The notes under the pieces were generated by a model. The model saw nothing but the letters and a program-made list of their open reading frames with translations, was not told the DNA's origin and made no database searches. The translations under genes and the position numbers were made by a program. From Otis tarda (Eukaryota > Chordata > Aves > Otidiformes > Otididae): a stretch of 64,000 bases of DNA. Below are positions 1-8,928 of the stretch, one piece after another (the stretch's first letter is position 1; each line of letters begins with the position of its first letter). The stretch spans positions 62,001 through 126,000 of the forward strand of contig JAPMTP010000087.1 of NCBI GenBank assembly GCA_026413225.1, given 5' to 3'.

Positions 1-96
1 GGCCCATTGCCCCCTCCTCCGCATTACGGGCTCCACCACGCCTGTCAGGCCCTAACGGATGCCTCTTCCCCCTACAGCCCTGACAGCCTCACTTAC

Positions 97-229
97 CTGA
101 GGACTGACTCTCCTCCAGCATCTTCAGTCTCCCCCGGAGCTCGTCCATGCCTGCTTTTTGGCGCCGGATTGTTTCCTCGTGCCTCTGGTCTCGGCACCAC
201 ATGCCCAGGTTGACCAAGGCCCACTCCGG
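97..229 (-). CDS. FHAD1: FHAD1-like E18, unit A
   Basis: The 133-base exon is bounded by acceptor TTCCTGCAG and donor GTAAGTG. Its frame reads from PEWALVNLG through RHEETIRRQK to LEESQSS, matching the RHEE.I.RQK segment of FHAD1. The C5 run is intact (frame open), unlike unit B. Confidence 0.85.
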
Positions 230-625
230 CTGCAGGAAGAAGCAGCCCAGTCAGTTCTCGCCCAAATCGCCCCCGGGTCAACACGAGCTCAGCTTGACCC
301 CGGCTTAGACACCGCCACACTGAAAGACGCCGCTCCTTCGGCAGCTGCCAAGAGCCAAGCCCATGGGGCGTCTCTCCCCACAGCCTCCTGGCAGATTGGT
401 GGGGTACAGCAGTGGCAGCAGAGACCCCTTACATGGTCCCCTGTGCCGGCCTCACGCCGGAAAGGTCATCAGCCCTGCAAACGATCTGGAGAGCTGGGAG
501 AGGGACGGCGCGTGGCTCTCAGCGGCCGCCTCAGCGTTTTTCTCTGGCACTTGGCGCCACCACAGAGGATTTTATTGCCTTGGACACAGGCACACCGATC
601 CGCTCGGTGGCCTGCCTTTCTACGT

Positions 626-830
626 GATCATAGAATGACAGAATGGTTTGGCTTGGAAGGGACCTCTAAACCCCATCCAGTCCAACCCCCTGCAAGGAGC
701 AGGGACATCTCCAACCACACCAGGTTGCTCAGAGCCCCGGCCAACCTGGCCTGGAATGTTTCCAGGGATGGGGCATCCACCACCTCTCTGGGCAACTTGC
801 ACCAGTGCTCTACACATGATGTTCTACTGA
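626..830 (-). mobile_element. CR1 LINE 3'-end fragment (unit A)
   Basis: It begins with ATCATAGAATGACAGAATGG, the reverse complement of a CR1 3' terminus. It continues with the typical CR1 text about GGACATCTCCAACCACACCAGG and TGGGGCATCCACCACCTCTCTGGGCAAC. About 200 bases remain, 5'-truncated, lying in the intron between E18 and E17 in the same orientation as the gene. The same insertion is present in units B and C, so it predates the duplication. Confidence 0.92.
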
Positions 831-1711
831 TCGCATGCGGGATTCTCTTCTGCGCTACACCCCTGCACACAGACCCCCGCCGTTCCCTTGCTTGCTGCAT
901 GGCCCCAAACATCCAGACACTCAGGAGAAGGGAGGTCCTTCATCCCACCCTGCCCACTGCTGCAAGCTCCCCGCTCGGCTCTGGCCGCTGTCGCCCCGCC
1001 ATTCGCTCTCAAACAACAGCTTTGCCTGGGCTGCACCTCTGGCGCCCGCCGCTTCCCCTCCCCATTGCTACGTGCGCACTAGGGCAGGTGCTACCTCCCG
1101 CTCAGCATCAGGCTCCGAGTCACCGCCTGCCACCCAGCCTTCCTCGCTGGCACGCCCTCTGCCACCCTTGCCGTACAGGATGTACGATTCCTACAGTCCC
1201 TCCAGCTGCTGCCGCAGTCACCTTGCAGTTCTTCCCTTTTCCCGTGCCAGGGAACTCAAATGGGGATTCAGCGCGGAGGACAAAAGAACCTCCATTCCCG
1301 TCCGGTGCAACACACTACCCCTGCTCCTGCTCGCTCAGCCCTGTCACTGCTTTTGTGGCGCCAATACCACCAGCAAGGTTGGGAAAAGGAGCCAACGCTT
1401 GCAGATCTTCCCCTCCATTGCCCCTGCCTCTGCTTGGCAATCAGCACAGCCATCCGCGCACAACACACCTCGTGCTTCCAAAGCGCTGCGCCCACATCCA
1501 GCTCCTCACCCGCTGGCAATGCCCACGCAGGAGCACGGCTGACGCGGCTCGTGGGTGCCACGGGCAGCCCTGCTCCTGCCTTTGGCCAGCTCGCAGCACG
1601 CCTGAGGCGGGCTGGGGCACTGGCCACTCCCACCGGCACACTGACAAACACCACGTGCGCCATCGATACCCTCAGCAAATCCAGAGCTCTGCAGCCTCCG
1701 CGCGGACTCAC

Positions 1712-1820
1712 CCTCCCAAAGGCTTCAGCCACCTTTGCCGGTATCCTGGGAGCCTCCTCCACCTTCAGCACCGCTTCTCGCGAGGCGTCCCTCAGCGCCT
1801 GACACTCTGCTCGGGCTTGT
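1712..1820 (-). CDS. FHAD1: FHAD1-like E17, unit A
   Basis: The 109-base exon has acceptor TTGGCACAG and donor GTGAGTCC. It encodes QARAECQALRDASREAVLK and onward to KVAEAFGR, a helical coiled-coil stretch. The first base completes the arginine codon split with E16, and it ends in phase 0 as E18 requires. Confidence 0.82.
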
Positions 1821-2160
1821 CTGTGCCAAGAGACAAGACCCTTGTGGGACACCGTGACGGACAACAGCTGCCCAAACAGCTTGTGGAGAGCAGCACCCCG
1901 GGCACCCGCCAGTGACTATCGCGGGGTGGGTGGGAACGTTCAGCTCAGTTCGTGGCGACTTCAACACACGGCCACTGGCAGGCGTTCCACTAAACCCCTA
2001 TCTCAGTTCATGAGGCGCTTGCATAGAGTCCCCATCGCTGAGCTCCGCTCCGCGGCTCTCGCACACACCTTTGGCTCCCGGGGAGATCCCGAAATGCCAC
2101 CAGCTGCTGGGAATCCACAAAGCAGCTTTGGCCAAGGCCCCAGTTCACGGCTGCGTGTAC

Positions 2161-2320
2161 CTTAACTCATTAGCTGCTGCTTGCAGAGCTCTGTCCTTCT
2201 CCTTCATCACCATGGCCATCTCCAACAGCTCCTTTCTAAGCAGGTGCAGCTCCCGCTCTTGGTCTTTCACCTGGCAAATGTTCCGCTCCGCTTCTGACTT
2301 CCGCTGCTCGCTCAGCTCCC
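2161..2320 (-). CDS. FHAD1: FHAD1-like E16, unit A
   Basis: The 160-base exon has acceptor TGTGCCTAG and donor GTACAC. It encodes LSEQRKSEAERN through ELHLLRKELLEMAMVMKEKD to AAANELR. The pattern matches the FHAD1 segment beginning GEL.EKQK and including the KEKDRAL heptads. Phase fits E15 (one carried base) and E17. Confidence 0.88.
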
Positions 2321-3157
2321 CTAGGCACACCACAGCTCCATGGGTGTCTGGCTCCCCCATCACCCAAGCCCTGGGGAATCCGCACCTCCCAGTGATCTGA
2401 CTTCCGCGGCCACGTCCCTTTTTCCCAAGGCATCATCGTGAAGGCCGTCAGCCATCATGGCGCTTGTCCCCACAAACCCTCGCCCTGCCCTCGCTCGCAG
2501 CCCTCGCCTCCTGGGCCCTGCCACCAGACCTTGTTTCCCTAAATCGCGGCGCAGGGCCGGTCTCTTTGTCAGGGCAGATGCCGCAGTCACGGCTCGCTAC
2601 AGCCACTTGCCCTCTGCTTCGAGAAAAGCGGGGTCGCCAGCATTTCCTGGCCTGCCCGCTTTCACCCACCTGCCTTCCTCATTCGCTTCGCGCCGTTATG
2701 GCCAGCAAAAGTGGGCCACGCGCATCCCTTTATCTCACACCTCAGGCTCCTTTCTGCCCCATACAGCCTCCCCAAAGCAACGTCACTCCCACTGAGGGAT
2801 CCCCGGACAGGCTCTCCCAATTTAAAGCCTCAGGCCACCTTCGGCTCCAAGGGAGCCCAAGCAGTGGCATCCTGGAGAAAGATGGGCTCCATTTGTGTGC
2901 GTGTCCCCATCTCCCTCGGGGCATCTGCTCACCCTCACTCACCAGCACTGCTACCGCTTACCCAAGGACAGCGAGGAATTCACCCACCCCCAGAGGGAAC
3001 GGACCGCCTGCTTTGCCCCAAGCTGCCCTACAGCTTCGCTTTCGCATGGGGACATCGCTTTCCCGTAGCTGCGCCGTGCCCGCTTCACACCTACCGCCCT
3101 CGTTACCGCTCGCAGGAGGGACGGGAAGACGGAGGCCATGCAGTATGCTTCACCCAC

Positions 3158-3273
3158 CTCTCAAGTCCAACATCCTGCCTCTGGTTTCCTTGAGCTCCTT
3201 GCTTAGCCGGCTGATGACGTCCTCCTTGGACAGGATCACGTTCTGCATCTCCGCCACCTCCACCCTGCATTTC
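3158..3273 (-). CDS. FHAD1: FHAD1-like E15, unit A variant
   Basis: The 116-base exon has acceptor TTATCTTTGTCAG and donor GTGGGTG. It encodes KCRVEVAEMQNVILSKEDVI then SRLSKELKETRGRMLDLRG, where FHAD1 has RLTKELTETRARMSDMRG. Only the 3' half is homologous to unit B's E15; the 5' half and about 650 bases upstream (to 3.93 kb) have no counterpart in B. Confidence 0.8.
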
Positions 3274-4680
3274 CTGACAAAGATAACCGCCGCTCTCACA
3301 GCCGCTTCGACAGACTCATTTCCCGGAGCCTGCGGACGCCTTCCTGAGCCCCATCTCATCATCGACACACGCACGTCGCTCTTTTACCTGCCCTTCGCTC
3401 CCTGAGCTTCACACCTCTGGCCTCGCCAGCTCCCTCTCTCTTGCCCGCAGCCGTCCGCATGGGACAGCGGAGCACTTACACGCTCTTCCGCATCACGTGG
3501 AAACTACATGCACTTAAGACCATCTCAGCCTACCCAGAGGACTCTTTCCACCTCAGGGCTGCTTGCGCAATGCCCCTTGGCCTTCCATGGGCTCCCCAGG
3601 CGACAGCTGATCTTCTCCCAGCCCCTCCAGCCCAGCCAGCACACCTTACCTCAGAAAACAGGGCGGCTCCCTGACAGAAGATGCATCCAGCGAGGTTCCC
3701 AGCGTCGACTCACGGCCATTGCCCTGAAACTCTACGGCACACGTTAACACCGGCGCATTACTTCTTGGTCATGCGCACGTTTGGCCCGCTCGCTTCCGCT
3801 ATGTCTATCTTTTCCTCCCCAACAGCCCCATCGACTGAGGACCACCCATTTGCAGAAACCCACCACGCTCAGGGCCCATTCCAATACTGCTTAGACAGTT
3901 CCTCACATCCTTCCTCACTCAGCATCTCTTCTGCCCGTGGACAACAGCTCTGCCTTGTTCCCAGAGACCCTCAGCAGCCTGGACACACTCACCAGCCCAG
4001 AGACCCTCGCCAGCCTCTCACCACGGGATTCAGGCTCCGAGATCCTCTCCGAGGGTCTCCCAGAGTCCAGCCCCAGGCCTCCCCTCCGCATTTACGGGAA
4101 CTGCGGCACATTCCCACCCCCAGGAAGTGGCTGCTATGGTCGAGATGTCGCTGGAAGGGACCATTGTTGACCGTGCACGCAGCCCAGCTGGCAGGCAATA
4201 AGAGTGCACACACGGCATGAGCACATCGACCCCAGAGGAAAGCCTCGCTCCACGAGTGTCATAGGACAAAGACCGGCAGCAAAGGCACCAGGCTCCTTGC
4301 CCGCCATCAGGGCTTGCTAAACCTGGGATGCAGGGAGGGACCTTGCAGCTCTTTGCAGCGTACACCTTCATCACGCTGGCAACCATTCCTACAAGCAGGA
4401 ACCCCTCGACAAGAACCTCTTGCTCCTTGCCCACTGCCTTTGGTCTGGGGAAGGCTGCTGCCATGACTTGCAAGCCTTCCTCCCTGCTGGTCCCCCATCC
4501 CCTCCTCGCTCTCTCTCCTAAGGTTTCTTACTTGCCCAAACCGCCTCAGATTCGCACCAGCGCAGGGGCCCAACGTCCCCAGGCTCAGGCTCACGCCAGC
4601 CCTTCTGCTCTACAGCTGGCTAGCTAGGACATCCCACCTGGAGCAGGTGAGCTCACCCGGACACCCCGCAGGACACAGAC
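3274..4680. other. Intronic stretch with A-specific segments
   Basis: Roughly 3225-3930 has no match in unit B, where 31.3-33.3 kb stands instead. From 3.94 kb homology to B 33.33 kb resumes. Around 3957-4020 a ~33-base segment (CAGAGACCCTC...CAGCCTGGACACACTCACC) is present twice in A and once in B. Another A-only piece at about 4515-4660 ends on the minus strand with GGGCAA followed by GTAAGAA, a possible small exon that I could not place. Confidence 0.5.
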
Positions 4681-4755
4681 CTTTGCCAGAGGTCATCTGG
4701 TGCATCCCTGTGCAGGCCAGCAGCCGCTCCGTGCCTTTCTCCCAGGACACTTGGA
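4681..4755 (-). pseudogene. FHAD1: FHAD1-like E11 remnant, unit A
   Basis: Only the 3' third of E11 survives, reading SWEKGTERLLACTGMHQMT up to the donor GTCTGTGTCC. Upstream the sequence jumps to what is 35.06 kb in unit B, so the acceptor and about 120 coding bases are deleted together with E10 and E9. Confidence 0.75.
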
Positions 4756-5018
4756 ATTTTAAGGACTTCAGCTATACCAGAAATCAACACGGGAAGACAC
4801 AAATCACTGAAACCTGCTAGCAGCTCTGCAGCTCTGCCCAACCCAGCCCTCTACATACCAAGGCAAAGGCTGTCCTGGCAGCTTCCTCCTCCGACACCGA
4901 GGTCTCTGCGCTCAGGCACGATGACCTTACCTTCGCCTTGGCAACACTTGTCCTGTAGCTGCCTCCAGCCCGGACCGTGGATCCTGCCGATCCTGCCCCA
5001 TGCCCACAGACGCCCTAC

Positions 5019-5126
5019 CTGCTCCTTGGCCTGCTCCAAGTCGGCTCTCAGCACATGCTTCTTGCGCCCCATGGCCTGCAGCCACAGAGCTTGCCTGGCA
5101 CGGTGTTGTTTCAGCATCTTCTCAGC
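5019..5126 (-). CDS. FHAD1: FHAD1-like E8, unit A
   Basis: The 108-base exon lies between CTTGCAG and GTAGGGCG. It encodes AEKMLKQHRARQALWLQAMG and ends LEQAKEQ, matching the FHAD1 stretch with LLQLQEMG and the LERA.GQ heptads. In this copy RKEELL of unit B has become RKKHVL. Confidence 0.85.
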
Positions 5127-5253
5127 CTGCAAGCCAAGAGCATTTGCACATCAAAGCCAGACCAGTCAAACATGCCAGAAGTGCTTCTGCCCAGACCATC
5201 TCGGGCCCATCCCTCCCTGCCCTCCGCCGCGTACCCCACAGCCAGATCCTTAC

Positions 5254-5358
5254 CTTGGCTTTCTCAGCCAGCTGCCCTCGCGTGATCTTCTGTTCGGTGC
5301 AATACTTCTGCACCTCCCCCTGCAGCCGCTCCACATCGCTTTCGAGCTCCTTGATGCG
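5254..5358 (-). CDS. FHAD1: FHAD1-like E7, unit A
   Basis: The 105-base exon has acceptor GACTCTTGCAG and donor GTAAGGATC. It encodes RIKELESDVERLQGEVQKYC and onward to ITRGQLAEKAK, a coiled coil aligned with FHAD1 (ME.EM..L..EL.K.CTEQ). It is in phase 0 on both sides. Confidence 0.87.
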
Positions 5359-5753
5359 CTGCAAGAGTCCCGGGACAGAGCAGGCTCTCACCAGAGGAGC
5401 TCGGCACTGCCTCTCCAGAGGGTTTCTCCCACTAAGCCCTACATTTTCCCCATCTGGCCCATTTCCTTTAGCCCACAGCTTTCTCCTCTCAACGTTTACT
5501 GTGGTCACATTGGTTTTCGAGTGGCTTGCACTCTTATTTCAGACACCATTCTCCTGCATTGCAGCGCGGTGTTACGATTTCTACCGGAGCTTACATTTCT
5601 CCGGCTCCCTCTGCACATTAGGCACCTTCTATTACAGGAGTCGGAGGCAAAGCACCTCCCTCAAAATGCCCAGTCGCTTTTTCTCTCAATGATGCATTCC
5701 CACGCCCGCTGCTCGCCCGCGCGCTCCATCGCCCCAAACGCCTTGCAACTCAC

Positions 5754-5805
5754 ATTTTGGCTCAGAGTCAATTCTCGCTCTCTGAGCTCCTGCTTCTCTT
5801 CCTGT
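5754..5805 (-). CDS. FHAD1: FHAD1-like E6, unit A
   Basis: The 52-base exon lies between acceptor TGCTCTAG and donor GTGAGTTG and encodes QEEKQELRERELTLSQN. It aligns with FHAD1 QKEKREAQEKELKL. It needs two carried bases from a preceding exon that is not recognisable in either unit. Confidence 0.72.
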
Positions 5806-6267
5806 CTAGAGCACTAGAATGAACGGCGCCCAAGGAAGAAAAAAAAAAAAAAGATGTCAGAGCAGGCAGATACCGTCATTTCTGCAGCAACTGTCGGCCC
5901 GTACTTCGGTGCCCCAGCCCTGCTAGATGCTGCGATGATGGAGTGCCTGCCTCTCGCTTTGGGGAGGACCATCTTAGATTCCTTGGGATCCTTCCTGCTG
6001 CACCCCTCAGACAAGAGGCACACTGAGGCGTTGTCTCCCAGGCCGGGAACGCGTGGCTGGGGCCGGGTGACCCTGCTAACGTGGCAGCACGCAGACACAC
6101 CTGTACACCTAGCGCCTTGCCAGGGCGCACATATTTATTTCCACAAATGCCAATCCGGAGCCGCTAATGGAAACTCCTGTTCAGAGCCAAAATCATTTGG
6201 CAGGGCTCGCCTGCTCTGCCCACGACGGGGACAGGCACGGCGTCCCTCACACCTTCCCCCACCTCAC

Positions 6268-6359
6268 CTTCTCCTGTGGGATGATATCCCCTTCCTGAAC
6301 CCCCAGGAAAGCGGCTTCCTCCGCACCGGTTGCACCGCTGCCTGGGATGCCGGTCATGA
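6268..6359 (-). CDS. FHAD1: FHAD1-like E2, unit A
   Basis: The 92-base exon has acceptor TTTTTCCAG and donor GTGAGGTGG. It encodes MTGIPGSGATGAEEAAFLGV and QEGDIIPQEK, comparable to the GIPGLVPPAE region that follows the linker in FHAD1. In unit A the next exons (E3-E5) are gone: the junction with B 38.46 kb and 40.2 kb homologies falls at 5.97 and 6.19 kb. Confidence 0.78.
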
Positions 6360-6764
6360 CTGGAAAAAAGCACACACCACAGCAGCAAACGTCAGCACGG
6401 GAACTGGCTGCACGCCATGTCCCGCTCATTCGCCTCAAACCTACTCCAAGGCAGCGGCTACTTTACAGACCACGAGCTCACCTCACAGCCACAACAGACA
6501 CCAACTCCTCGGCACTAACAAGACACCAGTGCAAACAGTCGGCACACCAGAGAGAAACAACACACCTCTGGGACCCCAGCGAGCCTCAAGGGCAGCGGAG
6601 ACACCGCAGACCAAGGCTCCGGTGATATTTCCCCATTGCGCCAGCTCTACTGTGCCACCTCACGGTTGACTTCGTACGGCTTCGGCCAGCTCCATCGACC
6701 CAAATCTCAAGGCAGGAAAAGCCCCAGACTGGGAGTCAGGCCGTACCAAGCTACGTTCATGGCA

Positions 6765-6825
6765 ACAGCTGGACCATTCCTCCAAGCCCTTGTTTTCCAG
6801 CTGGACCATTCCTCCAAGCCCCTGC
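6765..6825 (+). repeat. Short direct repeat (2 x ~27 bases)
   Basis: CAGCTGGACCATTCCTCCAAGCCC occurs twice with a short spacer (CTTGTTTTC) between. It is identical in unit B at about 40.78-40.84 kb and lies in the intron between E2 and E1. Confidence 0.9.
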
Positions 6826-7311
6826 CTGCGCTTCATCGCTATGGCACGCAGAATTTCCAGAGGCGTGTTCACTACAACCCTCGTTTCAGGTTTCTGCACT
6901 CAAGGCAGCCAGTAACTGCGCTGCCAAGGAGGAAAACCGTCATTTCACCCTTCCCGATCACACACAGGGAAAAAGGAAGAGGAAACGTCCCTCTCAGCTA
7001 CCAGGGCAACGGCATTCCCCTTGGGACATCCCAACCCATTTCTTAACTGACCCACGAGCCACCCAGGACCGCACACGACCTCCCGCCAGCTCCACTGGTC
7101 CAGGACTCACAGCCCACCGCTGCCGAGGGGCGGCCCTTCTCAAAACTGCCTCTGCTCGGATCCCCTCCGCTCGAGGCTAAGGCACTCACGGGGGACACCA
7201 GGCTACCAACCACCCGCTTTGGCATCGGGGAGTACCTGGCCTCACGGCGGAGGTCCTGCTCAAAGCGTCCAGCGGGATGGAGCTGGTCTTGCCCTTAGGC
7301 CGAGGACTCAC

Positions 7312-7491
7312 GGATCGCTTCCGTGACAGCGGACGGGGCACGTGGCTGGTCATGCCGGGAGTCCGGCTGCTGGAAGAGGCGGGGGCGTGCTGCCCCCACA
7401 GTGAGGAGAGGGGCGGATGAGGCACAAACTTTGAGAGTTCGGCCTTTGAAGCCACCTGGAGCTGCCTGTTCCGTGCGGGGATACAGGACAC
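7312..7491 (-). CDS. FHAD1: FHAD1-like E1 (Ser/Pro linker), unit A
   Basis: The 180-base exon has acceptor CCCCTCACAG and donor GTGAGTCC. It encodes a 60-residue low-complexity linker with SKAELSKFVPHPPLSSLWGQ and SSSSRTPGMTSHVPRPLSRK. In FHAD1 a Pro/Ser-rich linker follows the FHA domain. The frame stays open through the donor, so read-through is also possible. A further candidate exon (ARYSPMPKRVVGSLVSP, donor GTGAGTGCC at 7184-7189) lies just downstream. Confidence 0.75.
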
Positions 7492-8109
7492 CTGTGAGGG
7501 GAAAAAACACCCCAATAGCAGCAAGACTTCAGGCACCTCCTTAGCCCTTGGGCCACGTGCGTTATGTCCTACAAACCCCAGGCACAGACCTCAGCGGAGG
7601 CGCATTTTGAGTCCTCTCCCCTTTCCGTTCCCCAAGGATCGGACTTAAATCCAGACACTCCCCCATCTTTTGCAAAATTAAAAAAAAATCCTTGAGTTTT
7701 GATGCTTTTCCAGCTCTTCCCTCTCTCTCCATTCGACTGCCCTGTTTCTGCACGTCATCGGCACTATCCGAAAGCCCTCGTTTCACGCCTCTCCCGGCTC
7801 CCACGCAGCTGGCCCCACCCTGTCACTTCTCCCGTGCAGGGAGCCGACCCAAAGCCTCTCACCGCACTCCTGCCTTGCCACGGCAATCACCACCCCCTAC
7901 GCCAGGCCTGTCACACGCGTAATTCGGACACTCTCCGCTACCCTCCCGATAAGCAGAGCTTCCCCGGACGGCAGCAACGAGCCACCTTCATTGTCTCCTA
8001 CATCAGCTGCCCCAGCCCCTTCACCCGCAAGGCTTACGTTACAAAGAACAACTACTACCGTTTAGTAAATCCCCCGACCGACGCACAGCAACCCAGCCAC
8101 AAACGTGCT

Positions 8110-8910
8110 GACCAACTCACGTGCTAGAGATGGTACAGCGTCGCTCCAAGGGCGGCTCTGCCCCGGCCGGCAGCGTGGCTGCCGCCTCGCTGTAGCCTCG
8201 GAAATCCCAGCCGCGTCAGCCCTCGCTGATGCCCTCCTCGGTGCTCCTCTCGCTGGGGTTTGTTTCGGTGTTTTGTTTTTTCGCTTCTCCTTTTGCCTGG
8301 CCACTGGCCCAGCAGCACGAGAAAGTTGAGTGCCAACAGCAGCTCTGCTCGACACCAACTGACACAGCCGGGCCGCGGAACAGAACCATGGCAACGCAGA
8401 GGTTCCGTTGCGGTTCTAGGTTGCCAGCGACGACCCGGGCCACTCCAATCGGATCAGCCGCTCTGAGCCCGGTCCCGCCTGGCACGGAATGTTTACACGG
8501 ATGCGGAATCCACCGCCTCCCCGGCAACCAGTGCCAGTGTTCCGCCACACGCAATGCAGAGGCAAGGGGCAGAGAGGGGGAGGCGCGAGCCTTGTGGGCC
8601 TTGCAGGCCTCACCCTCTGGCCTCCCGCCGGGCGGCCGACTGGGCCCGACTCGGCCCGGCCCGGCTGCGAGAAGTGGAGAGGAGATGAGATGTGAAGAGT
8701 CTCAGGCAGTGGAGAAGGAGGGGAAGGGGTAATGGCAGAGATTCCCCTGCAGCCCATGCTGAGGCAGCCTGTCCCCCTGCAGCCCGGGAAGGACCCCACC
8801 TCGGGGCAGGGGAGGAACGTGAGGAGTTCTCCCCCCAGATGAGGAAGGAGCAGGGTAAAGCGACAAGTGATGAACTGACCGTAACCCCCACTGCCATTCG
8901 CCCCTGTGCC
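8110..8910 (-). promoter_or_regulatory. CpG-island promoter with E0, unit A
   Basis: This is a CpG-dense stretch (GCCCCGGCCGGCAGCGTGG, GGCCCGACTCGGCCCGGCCC) upstream of all exons on the minus strand. A consensus donor (GTGAGTTGG at 8115-8120) would end a non-coding first exon starting near 8121. Two RFX/X-box-like sites are present: GCCTCCCCGGCAAC (8515-8528, one mismatch to GTYNCCNNRGNAAC) and ACCATGGCAAC (8385-8395, a strong half site). X-boxes are typical of ciliary and sperm genes. A TSS is not determinable by eye. Confidence 0.6.
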
Positions 8911-8928
8911 GCTCGGGGCGGGTAAGGA

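Larger units (their letters stand above)
97..8900 (-). pseudogene. FHAD1: FHAD1-like gene, unit A copy (exon-deleted)
   Basis: The minus-strand copy retains promoter/E0, E1, E2, E6, E7, E8, a piece of E11, a variant E15, E16, E17 and E18. It lacks E3-E5, E9, E10 and E12-E14, which unit B has. Joining the remaining exons breaks phase: E2 ends on a complete codon while E6 needs two bases carried over. Joining the E11 remnant to this copy's E15 reaches a stop. I therefore read it as a decaying paralogue, although the left part could belong to a longer or differently spliced copy beyond position 1. FHAD1 is a coiled-coil protein with an N-terminal FHA domain; no FHA exon is visible here. Confidence 0.75.

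Noticed and set aside
158-1915. 585-codon plus-strand open frame, and similar long plus-strand frames at 26884-28188, 28811-30001 and 60904-62208
   Set aside because: They run antisense across FHAD1-like exons, introns and a CR1 fragment, have no recognisable domain, and result from GC-rich DNA poor in stops.
4848-5132. Additional small FHAD1 exons near 4860 and 4935 (EEAARTAFAL before GTATGT; ECCQGE before GTAAGG)
   Set aside because: Donor-like sites exist in both units, but acceptors are poor and phases do not link to E8 and E10, so they were not listed as exons.
6765-6825. Possible CRISPR-like repeat-spacer arrangement
   Set aside because: Only two copies with one short spacer, in vertebrate intron DNA.
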